A model generated the notes under the pieces. It worked only from the letters and a program-made list of their open reading frames with translations, ran no database searches and was not told the origin of the DNA. A program made the position numbers and the translations under genes. This document shows positions 8,964 through 17,741 of a stretch of DNA of 64,000 nucleotides, piece by piece (positions within the stretch are counted from its first letter, which is position 1; the number at the start of each line of letters is the position of its first letter). Source of the DNA: G963704535 sp963704535 (GTDB taxonomy: Bacteria > Chloroflexota > Chloroflexia > Chloroflexales > Roseiflexaceae); assembly GCA_963704535.1 (NCBI GenBank), contig OY969916.1, positions 6,944,001 to 7,008,000 of the forward strand. Reading direction: 5' to 3'.

Positions 8964-9233
8964 AGCAACTCCTCTACTCGGTCGCGTAGGTCGGGCGTCG
9001 GAGTTTCTGCACCAGCTGGGTGCAGGCGGATGTCGCTGACGCGCCGCTCCTTGAGCAGCATAGACCGCGCGGCGTCGGCGTGATGCATCAGATCCGCGCC
9101 ACCGCAACGCTCGAGGGCGAGGAGGGCATGAGCGAGGCCCTGGTGCACCCACCCCCGGCTCGTGTAGCAGGCGAAGAGGCTCCCGTCGATCTCCCGAAGC
9201 AACGAGTCGAGCGCCGTCGTAGCCAGCCGGCTA
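8960..9233 (-). pseudogene. C-terminus of a gene cut by IS630 (dpdG position)
   Basis: The last ~90 residues of a protein (ATTALDSLLREIDGSLFACY...) ending with TGA that overlaps the ATG of the large ATPase by 4 bases (ATGA). The open frame runs upstream to the exact boundary of the IS630 element at 9233/9234. The sequence beyond the IS does not continue it, so the 5' part was lost. I do not recognise the family from this tail; by order it would be dpdG. Confidence 0.5.
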
Positions 9234-9253
9234 GTACAGCTTTCCGAAAATCC
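9234..9253 (+). repeat. Left terminal inverted repeat of the IS630 element
   Basis: Matches the complement of 10585–10604 at 18 of 20 positions; preceded by target TA. Confidence 0.88.
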
Positions 9254-9329
9254 TTTGTCAGATGTGGTATGCTAGGGAAGGAGGCCAAGCCTCCTGCATT
9301 CGCAGCAATAAACTCCACGAGGTGCGCTG

Positions 9330-10575
9330 ATGGCAGGTCCGCAACCACACACCCAAATAACCATCTCCGAGCCGCAACGGGCGGTCTTGGAGGCGCTCCA
9401 ACGACAGGCTTGTTGCCCTCAAGCGCTTGCGTTGCGCGTGCGTATCATCTTGGGAGCAACCAGCGGCCAAGGCAATAGCCCTTTGGCGACACAATTGGGC
9501 TGTACTCGCCCGACCGTGCACACTTGGCGTAGCCGCTGGGCGGCAGCCGAGGCCCACTTGGCCCTGGCCGAGACCGACCCAGCCACTCTGCGTGAGACGA
9601 TTGCCAGTGTGCTAGCCGATGCCCCTCGCTCGGGAGCGCCCTGCACCTTCTCCGCCGAACAGATTGTCCAGATTGTCAATTTAGCCTGCAGCTCCCCTCG
9701 CGCCCTCGGCCGTCCTGTTGATGCCTGGACCCCGCGAGAATTGGCCGACCAAGCTCAACGCCAGCGCATTGTCAGCAGCATCTCGGCGACCTCTGTCGGG
9801 CGTTTTTTGGGGAGAGGCCGATCTGAAGCCTCATCGCAGCCGCTACTGGCTCAACGCCAAGACCAAGGCCACTGATCCGCAGGCATTCAACGCACAGGTT
9901 GAGACAGTCTGTACCTTGTATGCCTATGCACCGCTGTTGCACCTTCTGGGAGGCCATATTGTGAGTTGCGATGAACTGACCACCAGAGAAGCCCTGGAGC
10001 GGGTCGCAGCGACCCAGCCGATGCGACCTGGTCAAGTCGAACGGCGCGAGTTCGAATACATCCGCCATGGCACCCTCTCTCTGATCACCAATTTCGAGGT
10101 CGCCACTGGTCAGGTGCTGGCTCCCAGTCTGGGGCCGAGACGCACCGAAGATGATTTTGCCGCTCACGTGGCCCAGACCATCGACACTGACCCAGATGCG
10201 GTGTGGGTCTTCATCACCGACCAGTTGAACATTCATCAGTTGGAGGCACTGGTGGGTCTGGTCGCGGCACGTTGTGAGTTGACCGATGAGCTGGGCGTCA
10301 AAGGCAAGAGTGGCGTGCTGGCCTCGATGCCCAGCCGTGCCGCCTTTTTGGGCGACCCGACCCACCGGATACAGTTTGTGTATGTACCGAAACATGCCTC
10401 GTGGCTCAATCAGGTCGAGATCTGGCTGGGCATTCTGGTGCGACGGGTGATCAAGCGTGGCAATTTCACCTCACTCGACGATTTACGTGCCAAGATACTG
10501 GACTTCATCGCCTACTTCAACCGGACCGCCAAGCCGTTTCGCTGGACCTATGCCGGCCGTCCTTTAACCATCTGA
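9330..10575 (+). pseudogene. IS630 transposase, frameshifted at a T6 run
   Basis: The N-terminal part (9330 to about 9800) carries the helix-turn-helix (PLATQLGCTRPTVHTWRSRW). The catalytic part continues in another frame from about 9800 (EADLKPHRSRYWLN). The DDE triad is visible in VSCDELT, ITDQLNIH and LNQVEIW. The switch lies at CGTTTTTTGGGG. The second frame is +1 relative to the first, so a one-base gain in the T run explains it; it is not the -1 register of known IS programmed slippage. Repaired, it is about 415 residues, somewhat long for IS630. Confidence 0.85.
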
Positions 10576-10584
10576 ACTGGATAT

Positions 10585-10604
10585 GGATTTTCGGAACCCT
10601 GTAC
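10585..10604 (-). repeat. Right terminal inverted repeat of the IS630 element
   Basis: Complement of the left end with two mismatches; followed by target TA at 10605–10606. Confidence 0.88.
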
Positions 10605-10606
10605 TA

Positions 10607-11074
10607 GTGGCCCGCGCTGCGTTCGCGCACCGCTGGCCCCAGCACCATTCCCACGTCTTTCTGTGCCCTGTCTGCGCTCATAGTCCTGACCCTGTCCCTA
10701 CGTCTTTCCGCGCCTCGTCTACGCCCTGACGCAGTCGCGTCGATACATCCTCGGCCACGTCGCCACCTCAGTCGCTTTGGCTTCTGCTGCCGGGAAGCCC
10801 TAGGCGTCTGCGAGTTGACACTGCTTGACTTACTTGATCATCGATCTGCACCTGATGGCAGTGGCGAGCGTCTGGGTGACTGAGACATTGGGCGGCGTGG
10901 GCTGGAGCTAGGAGGATAGCCTCCTGAAAGTCAAGATGAGATCTTCAAGGGAGCATCGTCCAAACTCGCACCGCGCCCAGCGTCAGAGCCAAAGCAACCC
11001 CGCTGATTCACGATGAGGGCAGGATGCTCAGTTGCAAAGCGAGAGCAATGTGAAAATTAGGAGCAAGCGACTCT
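10607..11074. other. No gene seen between the IS and the small membrane protein
   Basis: Neither strand has a long open frame and nothing continues the gene interrupted by the IS. A pyrimidine-rich stretch (about 10640–10740) contains loosely repeated CTGTCCCTACGTCTTTC-like words. Probably eroded island DNA. Confidence 0.4.
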
Positions 11075-11362
11075 ATGTTTATCCTAAAAGGGACGAGGAA
11101 GGCATTTCAACGGAGCCAGATCATCTATTTGTTGAGCATTATTGTAGTGGTGCTCTGCTTGTACTGCCCTGAACCGATCATTCGCTATACCGCTGGAGTG
11201 ATTGTCCTGATCTGTGCGTGGCCGATGTTTCGGCTGATCACGCGGACAGCTTGGCATGAGGGAAAAGAACAGACACTTAACGATCTTGCTGAGGATCTTA
11301 TCCCGACTCTAAAGCATCAAGATACCCTTCGATCCGAGCGGCAAGAATCGGATCGTCAGTAA
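11075..11362 (+). CDS. Small two-helix membrane protein, unknown
   Basis: A 95-residue protein with two adjacent hydrophobic segments (residues ~17–30 and ~37–54) and a charged C-terminal tail rich in Glu, Asp and Arg. It has no recognised family. The last 65 bases overlap the convergent XRE gene. The lower GC than the core genes nearby fits the accessory region. A possible role beside the regulator is unknown. Confidence 0.45.
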   Translation: MFILKGTRKAFQRSQIIYLLSIIVVVLCLYCPEPIIRYTAGVIVLICAWPMFRLITRTAWHEGKEQTLNDLAEDLIPTLKHQDTLRSERQESDRQ

Positions 11363-11702
11363 GGTGGGCGATTCGGAGCAACAACGATCGACGCTTCTCA
11401 TCAGTGTCCGCAAGGGCTAACACTGATGCCCGTTCATGGGCTGACAATGCCTCATCGGCAAGTCGTTCAGCATCACGAGTTGTTGCGGCCTTGTCACTGA
11501 TCAGTTTTTGTACATCCTCGATACGCCCATGCAGCGTTGTCAGCAACGCGGCAAGCTGCGCGGCCTTTGGTTCCTGATCGCCGGCCTCGATCCTCCAGAT
11601 CGTATTTCCTGTAACCCCAACCAGCTCAGCCAATTTCCCTTGGCTGAGATGCTGATGTGTCCGTAGTACTCGAAGATATGCTCCTGTTGCTTTCATATTC
11701 AT
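11298..11702 (-). CDS. XRE-family transcriptional regulator
   Basis: A 134-residue DNA-binding protein. Residues ~6–60 form a Cro/CI-type helix-turn-helix (LRTHQHLSQGKLAELVGVT...IWRIEAGDQEPKAAQL); the rest is helical, probably for dimerisation. The gene starts at ATG 11702 (a second Met two codons on) and is divergent from the small HTH gene at 11834, with an operator-rich 125-bp space between. The layout is that of a phage or ICE regulatory switch. Confidence 0.85.
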   Translation of the reverse strand: MNMKATGAYLRVLRTHQHLSQGKLAELVGVTGNTIWRIEAGDQEPKAAQLAALLTTLHGRIEDVQKLISDKAATTRDAERLADEALSAHERASVLALADTDEKRRSLLLRIAHLTDDPILAARIEGYLDALESG

Positions 11703-11833
11703 ATTCCCAGTCTACTACACCCATCTACGTTTGTGTATACACACAAACCCATCAACATAAACGTATATCTCCATTTGAAAAATCTACGCATAAGTAATAT
11801 ACTGAGGGCGAGAATCAATCAGCGGAGGTGCAT
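11703..11833. promoter_or_regulatory. Divergent regulatory region with CTACGT-type operator repeats
   Basis: This AT-rich spacer contains the palindrome TTTGTGTATACACACAAA (7-bp arms around ATAC, near 11732–11749) next to CATCTACG, and further related words (AACGTATAT, ATCTACGCATAAG). The same CTACG core recurs just after the right-hand gene. Two divergent HTH genes flank it, so these are likely operators for one or both. The exact promoters are not certain. Confidence 0.45.
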
Positions 11834-12061
11834 ATGGCTCCATCACTCTCCCTTATTGGAACCGATGAAATTATTCAAATCCTGAATGCGACCCGTAAAC
11901 GCTACAGACTGAGTAGTGATCAGAAACTCGCACAACTGCTCGGTGTCAGCGATCAGGCGATTTATCGTTGGCGACGCGGACAGATTGATAAATCGGCCCG
12001 TATTCTCGCAACACTTGTTCGCCAACAAGAAATCAACGAAAACATAGAAAACGTATCTTGA
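11834..12061 (+). CDS. Small Cro/CI-like HTH protein
   Basis: A 75-residue protein with ATG at 11834, placed 6–7 bases after GCGGAGG. Residues ~25–50 (DQKLAQLLGVSDQAIYRWRRGQ) are a helix-turn-helix of the type found in phage CI-like repressors and antitoxins. It is divergent from the XRE gene. CTACG-core motifs lie on both sides, so it may autoregulate. Too short to carry an effector domain. Confidence 0.7.
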   Translation: MAPSLSLIGTDEIIQILNATRKRYRLSSDQKLAQLLGVSDQAIYRWRRGQIDKSARILATLVRQQEINENIENVS

Positions 12062-12383
12062 ATTCTACGTGGATGTAGTATATAGTTGGCTACGCCAACG
12101 TAGATAAACCGCTTCAAGGAGTCCTTACTGTGGATTGTGACAACATCAATCTCTGAGAGATTGGACTCTGTGCGGCTGACGTAGGCCACTCCGAGGGGAT
12201 AAAGCTGCTCCTGAGAAATCAGTGTAAGCGCTTGATGCTTGACACTATACGAGCAGCACCATCGAGAAGTGCCTACGCGATCGAGTAATCCGTCGATCGA
12301 GACCCGAGCTGAGTGATATATTGTAGATGATTACCAGATTGCTTGCGCCCTACGACGCTCCTACTACGGTCAAGGAGTGCCCT
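12062..12383. promoter_or_regulatory. Intergenic stretch with further operator-like repeats
   Basis: Directly after the HTH gene lie TTCTACGTGGATGTAGTA (inverted CTAC/GTAG, about 12063–12080) and TTGGCTACGCCAACGTAGAT (a 5-bp inverted repeat plus another CTACG/CGTAG pair, about 12086–12105). Beyond about 12110 I see no gene or clear signal until the AAGGAG of the DnaA-domain gene at 12372. Confidence 0.35.
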
Positions 12384-12708
12384 ATGAATGACATCCTCGA
12401 TCGTGTAGCCGATGTGTTCGGTGTCACCCTCGCCGACCTGACCGGCCCACGCCGCACCCCTGACCTGGTCCAGGCGCGCTTCGCGGCAGCCTATGCGTTG
12501 CGTGGGCACTGCCAGGACATGCCCCTGTGCGCGATCGGCGCGGTCCTTGGTGGCCGCGACCACAGCACGATTATCAACGCCCTCCGCCGCGCCGAGGCAC
12601 TGAGCCCAACGCGACACGGACTACGACGCCAAGCTCCGCGCGTTGGTGGGTGAGCCATCACCGCCAGCGGCCCACCGTCCAGTGGGAGCCATGACGCCGT
12701 GTCGCTGA
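12384..12708 (+). pseudogene. Stand-alone DnaA domain IV protein, frameshifted near the end
   Basis: A short protein consisting only of the DnaA DNA-binding domain IV, which contacts DnaA boxes in the full-length initiator. Residues 1–73 carry the DnaA signature AIGAVLGGRDHSTIINALRRAE. The ATG at 12384 follows AAGGAG. The natural C-terminus (DYDAKLRALVGEPSPPAAH...) lies in another frame from about 12620 and ends with TGA at 12708; the zero frame instead stops at 12653. There is no ATPase domain. Small proteins of this kind occur in mobile elements, where they may act at an origin; the role is not known here. Confidence 0.75.
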
Positions 12709-12791
12709 CGCTGGTGGCTGCGCCCTCACGACGATGCGCGAGTGGAGTTGTCTGAGCAATGATGTGGGTGCAATCGATAGTGGAGTCAGTG

Positions 12792-13157
12792 ATGGCTCCT
12801 AAACCAGCCTTTTATAAGCTAGCAGACGTGGAACGGATACTGAGCCTGCACTATCAGACCATCCGCCGGCTCGTTCGGGCTGGTATTCTGGTAGCCAGCG
12901 TGCGATCCGTTCAGGCCCTGGTTGCCTGGATGGAGCAAGGAGGCGACAAGTGGGAGGCACCGAGGATGAGAGCCAGCGACGGGCCCGTCGCCCACAACGC
13001 GGCCGTGGCGAAGGCTCCGTCTGGCAGGATCAGAAAACCGGCAAGTGGTGGTATGCCATTAGTGAGAACGGGGAGCAGCGGAAGTTCCGCGCCCCTGACA
13101 AGCCGACCGCCCACGCGCACCTCAAAGAGCTTCTCCGCCAAAAAGAGTACGGAATAG
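12792..13157 (+). pseudogene. Excisionase-like helix-turn-helix protein
   Basis: The start MAPKPAFYKLADVERIL then HYQTIRRLVRAGIL is the winged-HTH of MerR/Xis-type excisionases, which direct integrase toward excision. The usual wing (recognition of RVG-WR and PREAL) is shortened to VASVRSVQALVAWM, suggesting a small in-frame deletion. After WMEQGGDKWEA the frame runs through the start of the integrase in another register, so the true stop is probably lost. The integrase GTG lies inside this frame, as in coupled xis-int pairs. Confidence 0.5.
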
Positions 13158-13703
13158 GGGCAAGGGCTGGACGGATCACCGTTCAGCAATACCTGCAAAC
13201 CTGGATGGATATCGTGGTCGTCAATCTGAAGCTCAAGACGCAGCGTTTCTATCGACAGATTGCCGAACTCTACCTGATCCCCTACCTCGGTCGCATCCGG
13301 CTGGAAAAGCTGTCTCCAGAGGATGTGAACGCAATGCTCAACGCAATGCGACGCGCCGACTATGCCGAGCAGACGATCATGTCTACACGGTTAGCAAGAC
13401 CGCGATGGGTTACGCGGTCAAAAGGTAGCATGTGTGAAAGCGAGGATTCGGCTGCGTGACACTGGGAAAAAACGCGAGGATGGCACCCCGATCTTCACGA
13501 GTGACCTGAAGTTCCATCACCTGCGCCATACCTGCTTGTCCTGGTTGGGCGACACGGGCGCAAATAAGAGTGTGATTCAGGCCATTGCCGGCCACGCGAA
13601 CCAGGACGTGACCGATCGCTATGTGCATGTGAGCCTGGCCGCGTTACGTGAAGCGATTACGCGCATGGAGCAGGCGAAACTACGGCCCAATGAAGACGAA
13701 TAA
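12950..13703 (+). pseudogene. Tyrosine integrase with an internal deletion
   Basis: GTG at 12950 follows AAGGAGG. The first frame (to about 13390) gives a basic N-terminus with GEGSVWQDQKTGKWWYA (arm-type domain) and a core-binding domain (ITVQQYLQTWMDIV ... YLGRIRLEKLSPEDVNAMLN). The catalytic C-terminus resumes in another frame at about 13440 with the HHLRH box, the GHA histidine and the nucleophile in DVTDRYVHV. About 130 residues between them, including the first catalytic Arg and the Lys, are missing, so the enzyme is inactive. The gene points at the 3' end of tRNA-Thr, the usual attachment place for this class. Confidence 0.8.
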
Positions 13704-13797
13704 GCAGCGTCTCAACAAGCCAATTGAGGAGGCAGAAACAATGTTCTACGTACAGTTCTACCCACAGAAGCCCGAAAATGGGCTATTTTGGGTAAGC

Positions 13798-13821
13798 AAA
13801 AAGGAGGGCGTTTTGCCCTCC
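13798..13821 (-). terminator. Rho-independent terminator after tRNA-Thr
   Basis: On the minus strand a perfect 7-bp stem (GGAGGGC/GCCCTCC, loop AAAAC) is followed by TTTTT, nine bases beyond the CCA end of the tRNA. Confidence 0.85.
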
Positions 13822-13829
13822 CTGACGCC

Positions 13830-13904
13830 TGGAGCCGGTGGTCGGTCTCGAACCGACGACCTGCTGTTTACGAAACAGCTGCTCTACCACTGAGCTACAC
13901 CGGC
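13830..13904 (-). tRNA. tRNA-Thr (anticodon CGU)
   Basis: The complement folds as a full cloverleaf: acceptor GCCGGTG/CACCGGC, D-arm GTAGCTCAGTGGTAGAGC, anticodon stem GCTGT/ACAGC with loop TTCGTAA (anticodon CGT), and T-arm with GGTTCGAGACC. The 3' CCA is encoded (13832–13830). It reads ACG codons. Its 3' end faces the degenerate integrase, which suggests the left-hand element integrated at this tRNA. Confidence 0.95.
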
Positions 13905-14024
13905 AAAACACGGCTGCCCGTGCGCCCTTATTCTAGCATAGATGGCGGTGCGGCGCAAACAGCGATGCAGATAACATATGTCTGATCGACACCCCTTTGC
14001 CGCATTACAGTTTTGACATTTCTA

Positions 14025-14052
14025 TTGACATTGTTAAGCAAATAGTTATAAT
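14025..14052 (+). promoter_or_regulatory. Strong sigma-70-type promoter
   Basis: Perfect -35 TTGACA (14025–14030) and perfect -10 TATAAT (14047–14052) with a 16-bp spacer. No coding sequence begins for nearly 400 bases, so it drives a long leader or a separate RNA. Confidence 0.8.
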
Positions 14053-14058
14053 ATCGCC

Positions 14059-14327
14059 ATCCAAGCAGTCACGTCAGTACAATTTTGGGTTGCTCTTCGG
14101 AGCACGATTCTTGGACCACGTTGTGTTGTGTGATGGGGCGCTTCTTTAAGCGCGTCGTCGTGCGGCGCTGCCGTGAGTAGTAGCATAGGCAATGAAGCCG
14201 AGCAGCAACTATGTCGGTACGACAATTCACCATTCATTACGCCTCTATAACTTTCGGCATGATCACGAACCAGGAATCTGGCAACTTTAGATCTCCGGCC
14301 TGCGCAGGGCGTTAAGGCCGGCTTTTT
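14059..14327 (+). ncRNA. Candidate ~270-nt non-coding RNA or attenuated leader
   Basis: This is the interval between the consensus promoter and a hairpin-plus-U-tract terminator. It contains no sensible plus-strand reading frame but has several complementary stretches. I could not match it to tmRNA, RNase P, SRP or 6S RNA by their conserved words. It could be a small RNA or the leader of the subtilisin gene downstream. Confidence 0.35.
14295..14327 (+). terminator. Terminator-like hairpin with U tract
   Basis: CCGGCCT at 14295–14301 pairs with AGGCCGG at 14315–14321, followed by CTTTTT. The loop is 13 nt, somewhat large but acceptable. Confidence 0.55.
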
Positions 14328-14365
14328 ATTGTGAAGATGTCGCACAGGAGGGAGGTCTGACGTAA

Positions 14366-14412
14366 GGCGGCATCGGTGACGGATTCGTAATCCAGGGTGA
14401 AAGAGCTGCCGC
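14366..14412 (+). promoter_or_regulatory. Compact structured leader element before the subtilisin gene
   Basis: An outer stem GCGGCA (14367–14372)/TGCCGC (14407–14412) encloses a perfect hairpin GGATT-CGT-AATCC (14381–14393) flanked by GGTGAC and GGGTGAAAG. The arrangement looks like a small folded RNA, possibly a riboswitch or protein-binding site. I cannot assign a family. Confidence 0.3.
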
Positions 14413-14450
14413 GATTGGTCTTGCGGCGCCCACGTGAGGAGGACTCAGGA

Positions 14451-17400
14451 ATGTCTATTCACAATCTTCGTTCACACTCAGTTCGTGTGTTTGCGGTGAT
14501 CATCATCGCGTTGCTTGCCGTGTCCTTTGCGTTGCCCGTCGGCGCAGCACCAGGGACCGGCACCCGCTCCAACGGACTGTCGAAGCACAATCGGGAGTTG
14601 CTCGCCAAGGCCTACGCTGAGGGGAAGAAGACGGTCACGGTGCTGATCGCGGCTACGCCAGGCTCCAACCAGGCGGTCGCTAACTCTCTCAAGAGGCTCG
14701 GCGGTACTGTTCGTTTCCGCGACAATAGCATCAGCTACATTCGGGCGATTGTGCCGATCGGCCAGGCTGAGGCAGCCGCGAAGCTGAGCAGCGTCGAGGC
14801 GCTTGATCTAGATGAGATCATCCCGCTCTACGACCCACGGCCGGATGGTACGGTGCCCGCCACACCGCAGACGCCGCCCAGCGCCTCCACGCCCGAACAA
14901 CAACCCCTACATGCCGATCCGCGACACCGGCGCCGCCCAGTTTATGGCCGCACACCCCACCTGGGACGGCCGCGGCATCACCGTCGGTGTAGTCGACAGC
15001 GGCATCACGCTCGACCACCCCAGCCTGCTGACAACCAGCACCGGCGAGCGCAAGATCATCGATTGGGTCACCTACACCGACCCGTTTGACGACGGCGACC
15101 CGACCTGGGTGGACATGACCGCCGAAGTCAGCGGCGCGACGTTCAGCTTCAACAGCGTCACCTACACCGCGCCGGCCGCCGGCACCTACCGGATCGGCCT
15201 GTTCAATGAGCGTCACCCGAACCTGGGCGGCGAGGTCGGCAATGACGTCAACCGCGACGGCAACCCAGGCGGCAGCAGCGGCATCTTCGCCGTGCTGTGG
15301 AATATGTCCAATAACAACGTCTGGGTTGATATCAACCAGAACCAGAGCTTCGCTGACCAGGCGGCGATGACCGATTACCGCGTGAATTACGATGTCGGCA
15401 CCTTCGGCACTGATAACCCGGCCACCCCGGTGCGCGAGGCGATGCCCTTCGTCGTCCAGACCGACGCGGCGAACGAGGTCGTCAATATCGGCATCGTCTC
15501 CGCCCAGCACGGCTCGCACGTCTCCGGCATCATTGCGGGGAATAGCCTGTTCGGCGGGGCGATGAGCGGCGCGGCGCCGGGCGCCAAGCTGATCTCGCTG
15601 CGCGCATGCCTGTTCGTCGCCGGCTGCACCTCGCACGCGCTGGTCGAGGGTATGGCCTGGCTGGCCGCGCAGGGCGTCGACGTAATCAACATGTCGATCG
15701 GTGGCCTGCCGGCGCTCAACGACGGCAACAACGCCCGCGCCATCCTCTACAACCGGCTGATCGAGACCTACGATGTGCAGATGTTCATCTCAGCCGGCAA
15801 CAGCGGCCCGGGCATCAACACAATCGGCGATCCGTCGGTGGCCGACTGGGTGATGTCGGTTGGCGCGTATGTCAACAAGGCGACTCTGCAGAGCAACTAC
15901 GGCTCCACCTCGCCCTATGACGATAACCTGAATTACTTCACGTCGCCTGGGCCGCGTGAGGATGGCGGCTTCAAGCCGCAGATCGTGGCGCCGGGCGCGG
16001 CGATCTCGTCCACGCCGCTGTGGCAGCCGGGCGGGCCGGTAGGGGGCACCTTCGTGTTGCCGCCGGGCTACTCGATGCTCAACGGCACGTCGATGGCCTC
16101 GCCGCAAGCGGCCGGCGGCGCGGCGCTGCTGATCAGCGCGGCCAAGCAGCACGGCGGCGTCCAGTACAAGCCGCGCCAGCTTCGCCAGGCGATCAACTCG
16201 TCGGCGCGCTACCTCGATCGCTACGTAGCAGCCGAGCAGGGCAACGGTCTGATGAATGTCGGCGCAGCTTGGGATCTGCTCAAGACCAATATCCAGCCGG
16301 TGACGATCCACTCGCTGGTGCCGGTCAACACAATTCTGAGCAGTCTGCTGTTCTTCCCCGGCCTCGGCCAGGGCATCTACGATCGCGAGGGCGTCTCGAC
16401 TGGGGAGAGCTACACTCGCCAGTATACCTTCACCCGCAACTCCGGCAGTCTGGGGTCGGTTACCTACAATCTCCAGTGGGTCGGTAACGACGGCACATTC
16501 AGCGCGCCCGCGACGATTACGCTGCCGCGCAACACCCATACAACGCTGACTGTGAACGTCCACCCGACTACCGCCGGTGTCCATTCGGCGATCCTCAACC
16601 TGGATGACCCATCTACGGTCGGGATCGATTACCAGACGATGAACACGGTCATGGCGACCGATCCGTTCACGGCTGGCAACAGTTACTCGATCACGTACAG
16701 CGGCTCGGTTGGGATCAACCAGACGCTGCACTACTTCTTCGACATCCCGGCCGGCACGCCGGCCTTCAAGGTCGATTTCTCCGGCCCATCGGCGACGCCC
16801 GGCACTGGGCAGGCGCGCTTCCTGCGCTACCACCCGTATGGCGTGGGCCTTGACTCGAACGCCAGCACGTCATGCTTCAGCCCTTCGGCCGGTTCCTGCG
16901 TGGGCAGCCCGCTGAGCCGCACCACCACCAACCCGCAGGCGGGCGTGTGGGAAGTCACTGTCGACGCGCGGCGCACCTCCGACGCGATCTGGACGCCGTT
17001 CACGCTGACAGGGACCATCCTGGGCGCCACGGTCGCGCCGAACCCGGATACGATCGCCTCGGCGACGCTCGGCGTGCCGGTGGCCCGCTCCTACACGCTG
17101 ACCAACCAGTATGGCCCCTTCACCGGTCGGGCGGTCGGCACTACGTTCGGCAGCGCCCACCGTGGCGTCAAGAGCATTGCCAATGGCGTGCAACAGGAGT
17201 ACTTCGTCACCGTCACGCCAGGCTCGACATCGCTTCGCGCGACGATCGGCGGCACATCCGATGCTGCGGCCGATCTCGACCTGTTCGTGGATAACTGCAC
17301 CACCGGCCCGTGCGTGCCGGCCGGCCAGAACGCCGATGGCGACTCGGAGGAGTCGGTGACGATCGCCAACCCGGCCGCCGGAACCTGGCGTATCCGCGTG

Positions 17401-17658
17401 GACGGCTTCGCGGTGCCGGCCGGGACCACCACCTACAACTACATCGACATCTTCACCAACACCGCGTTCGGTTCGGTCAGCGTCACCGACGCCAACGCGC
17501 TGCGCGCGACCGGTGCCGTGTGGGTGGTGCCCGGCTCCGTGACCGCCAATGCCGCCCCGGCGGCTGGTCGCGTGCTCCTCGGCAGCGTCGAGGTTCGCAC
17601 CGACACCAACATCCTGGTTGGATCGGGCGAGGTGATCGTCCAGAGCGTCACCCCGTAA
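14451..17658 (+). pseudogene. Secreted subtilisin-like serine protease (S8), one frameshift
   Basis: ATG at 14451 follows GAGGAGG. The N-terminus is a signal peptide (VFAVIIIALLAVSFALPVGA, then AAP), followed by an I9-type propeptide to about residue 130. The catalytic domain continues in another frame after a one-base shift near 14895. The triad is Asp in VGVVDSGITLDH (~residue 181), His in QHGSHVSGIIAG (~355) and Ser in LNGTSMASPQAAG (~546). The unusually long Asp–His interval (~170 residues) holds an inserted domain, as in some large subtilases and TPPII-like enzymes. The C-terminal part contains a pre-peptidase-type beta domain (ADLDLFVDNC ... GTWRIRVDGF). Total ~1,070 residues, exported, likely a cell-surface or extracellular protease. 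Confidence 0.9.
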
Positions 17659-17672
17659 CATACCGGCTTGAT

Positions 17673-17717
17673 GAAAGGGGTGGTTTGGAGGGGTTCGCCC
17701 TCTCCAAGCCTCTCCTC
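17673..17717. repeat. GC-rich palindromic repeat, short copy
   Basis: GGTTTGGAGGGG-TTCG-CCCTCTCCAAGCC: a degenerate member of the dispersed palindrome family described in the findings. It lies just after the protease stop. Confidence 0.5.
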
Positions 17718-17741
17718 ACCACTCAAACGTATTGGTCAAGT

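Larger units (their letters stand above)
9234..10604 (+). mobile_element. IS630-family insertion sequence, ~1.37 kb
   Basis: The element has 20-bp imperfect terminal inverted repeats: left GTACAGCTTTCCGAAAATCC at 9234–9253 and right (complement) GTACAGGGTTCCGAAAATCC at 10604–10585. It is flanked by TA on both sides (9232–9233 and 10605–10606), the hallmark target duplication of IS630/Tc1-mariner transposition. It carries one transposase gene in two frames. It interrupts the gene upstream of the DpdH-like ATPase. Confidence 0.9.

Noticed and set aside
9795..9815. Programmed frameshift in the IS630 transposase at CGTTTTTTGGGG
   Set aside because: The second frame is +1 of the first; known IS slippage is -1 and would need the other register. 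A one-base gain in the T run explains it better, and similar shifts occur across the window.
15790..16833. 347-residue minus-strand frame in the subtilisin gene
   Set aside because: Opposite-strand shadow with Arg/Ala/Asp-biased composition; the plus strand holds the catalytic Ser motif.
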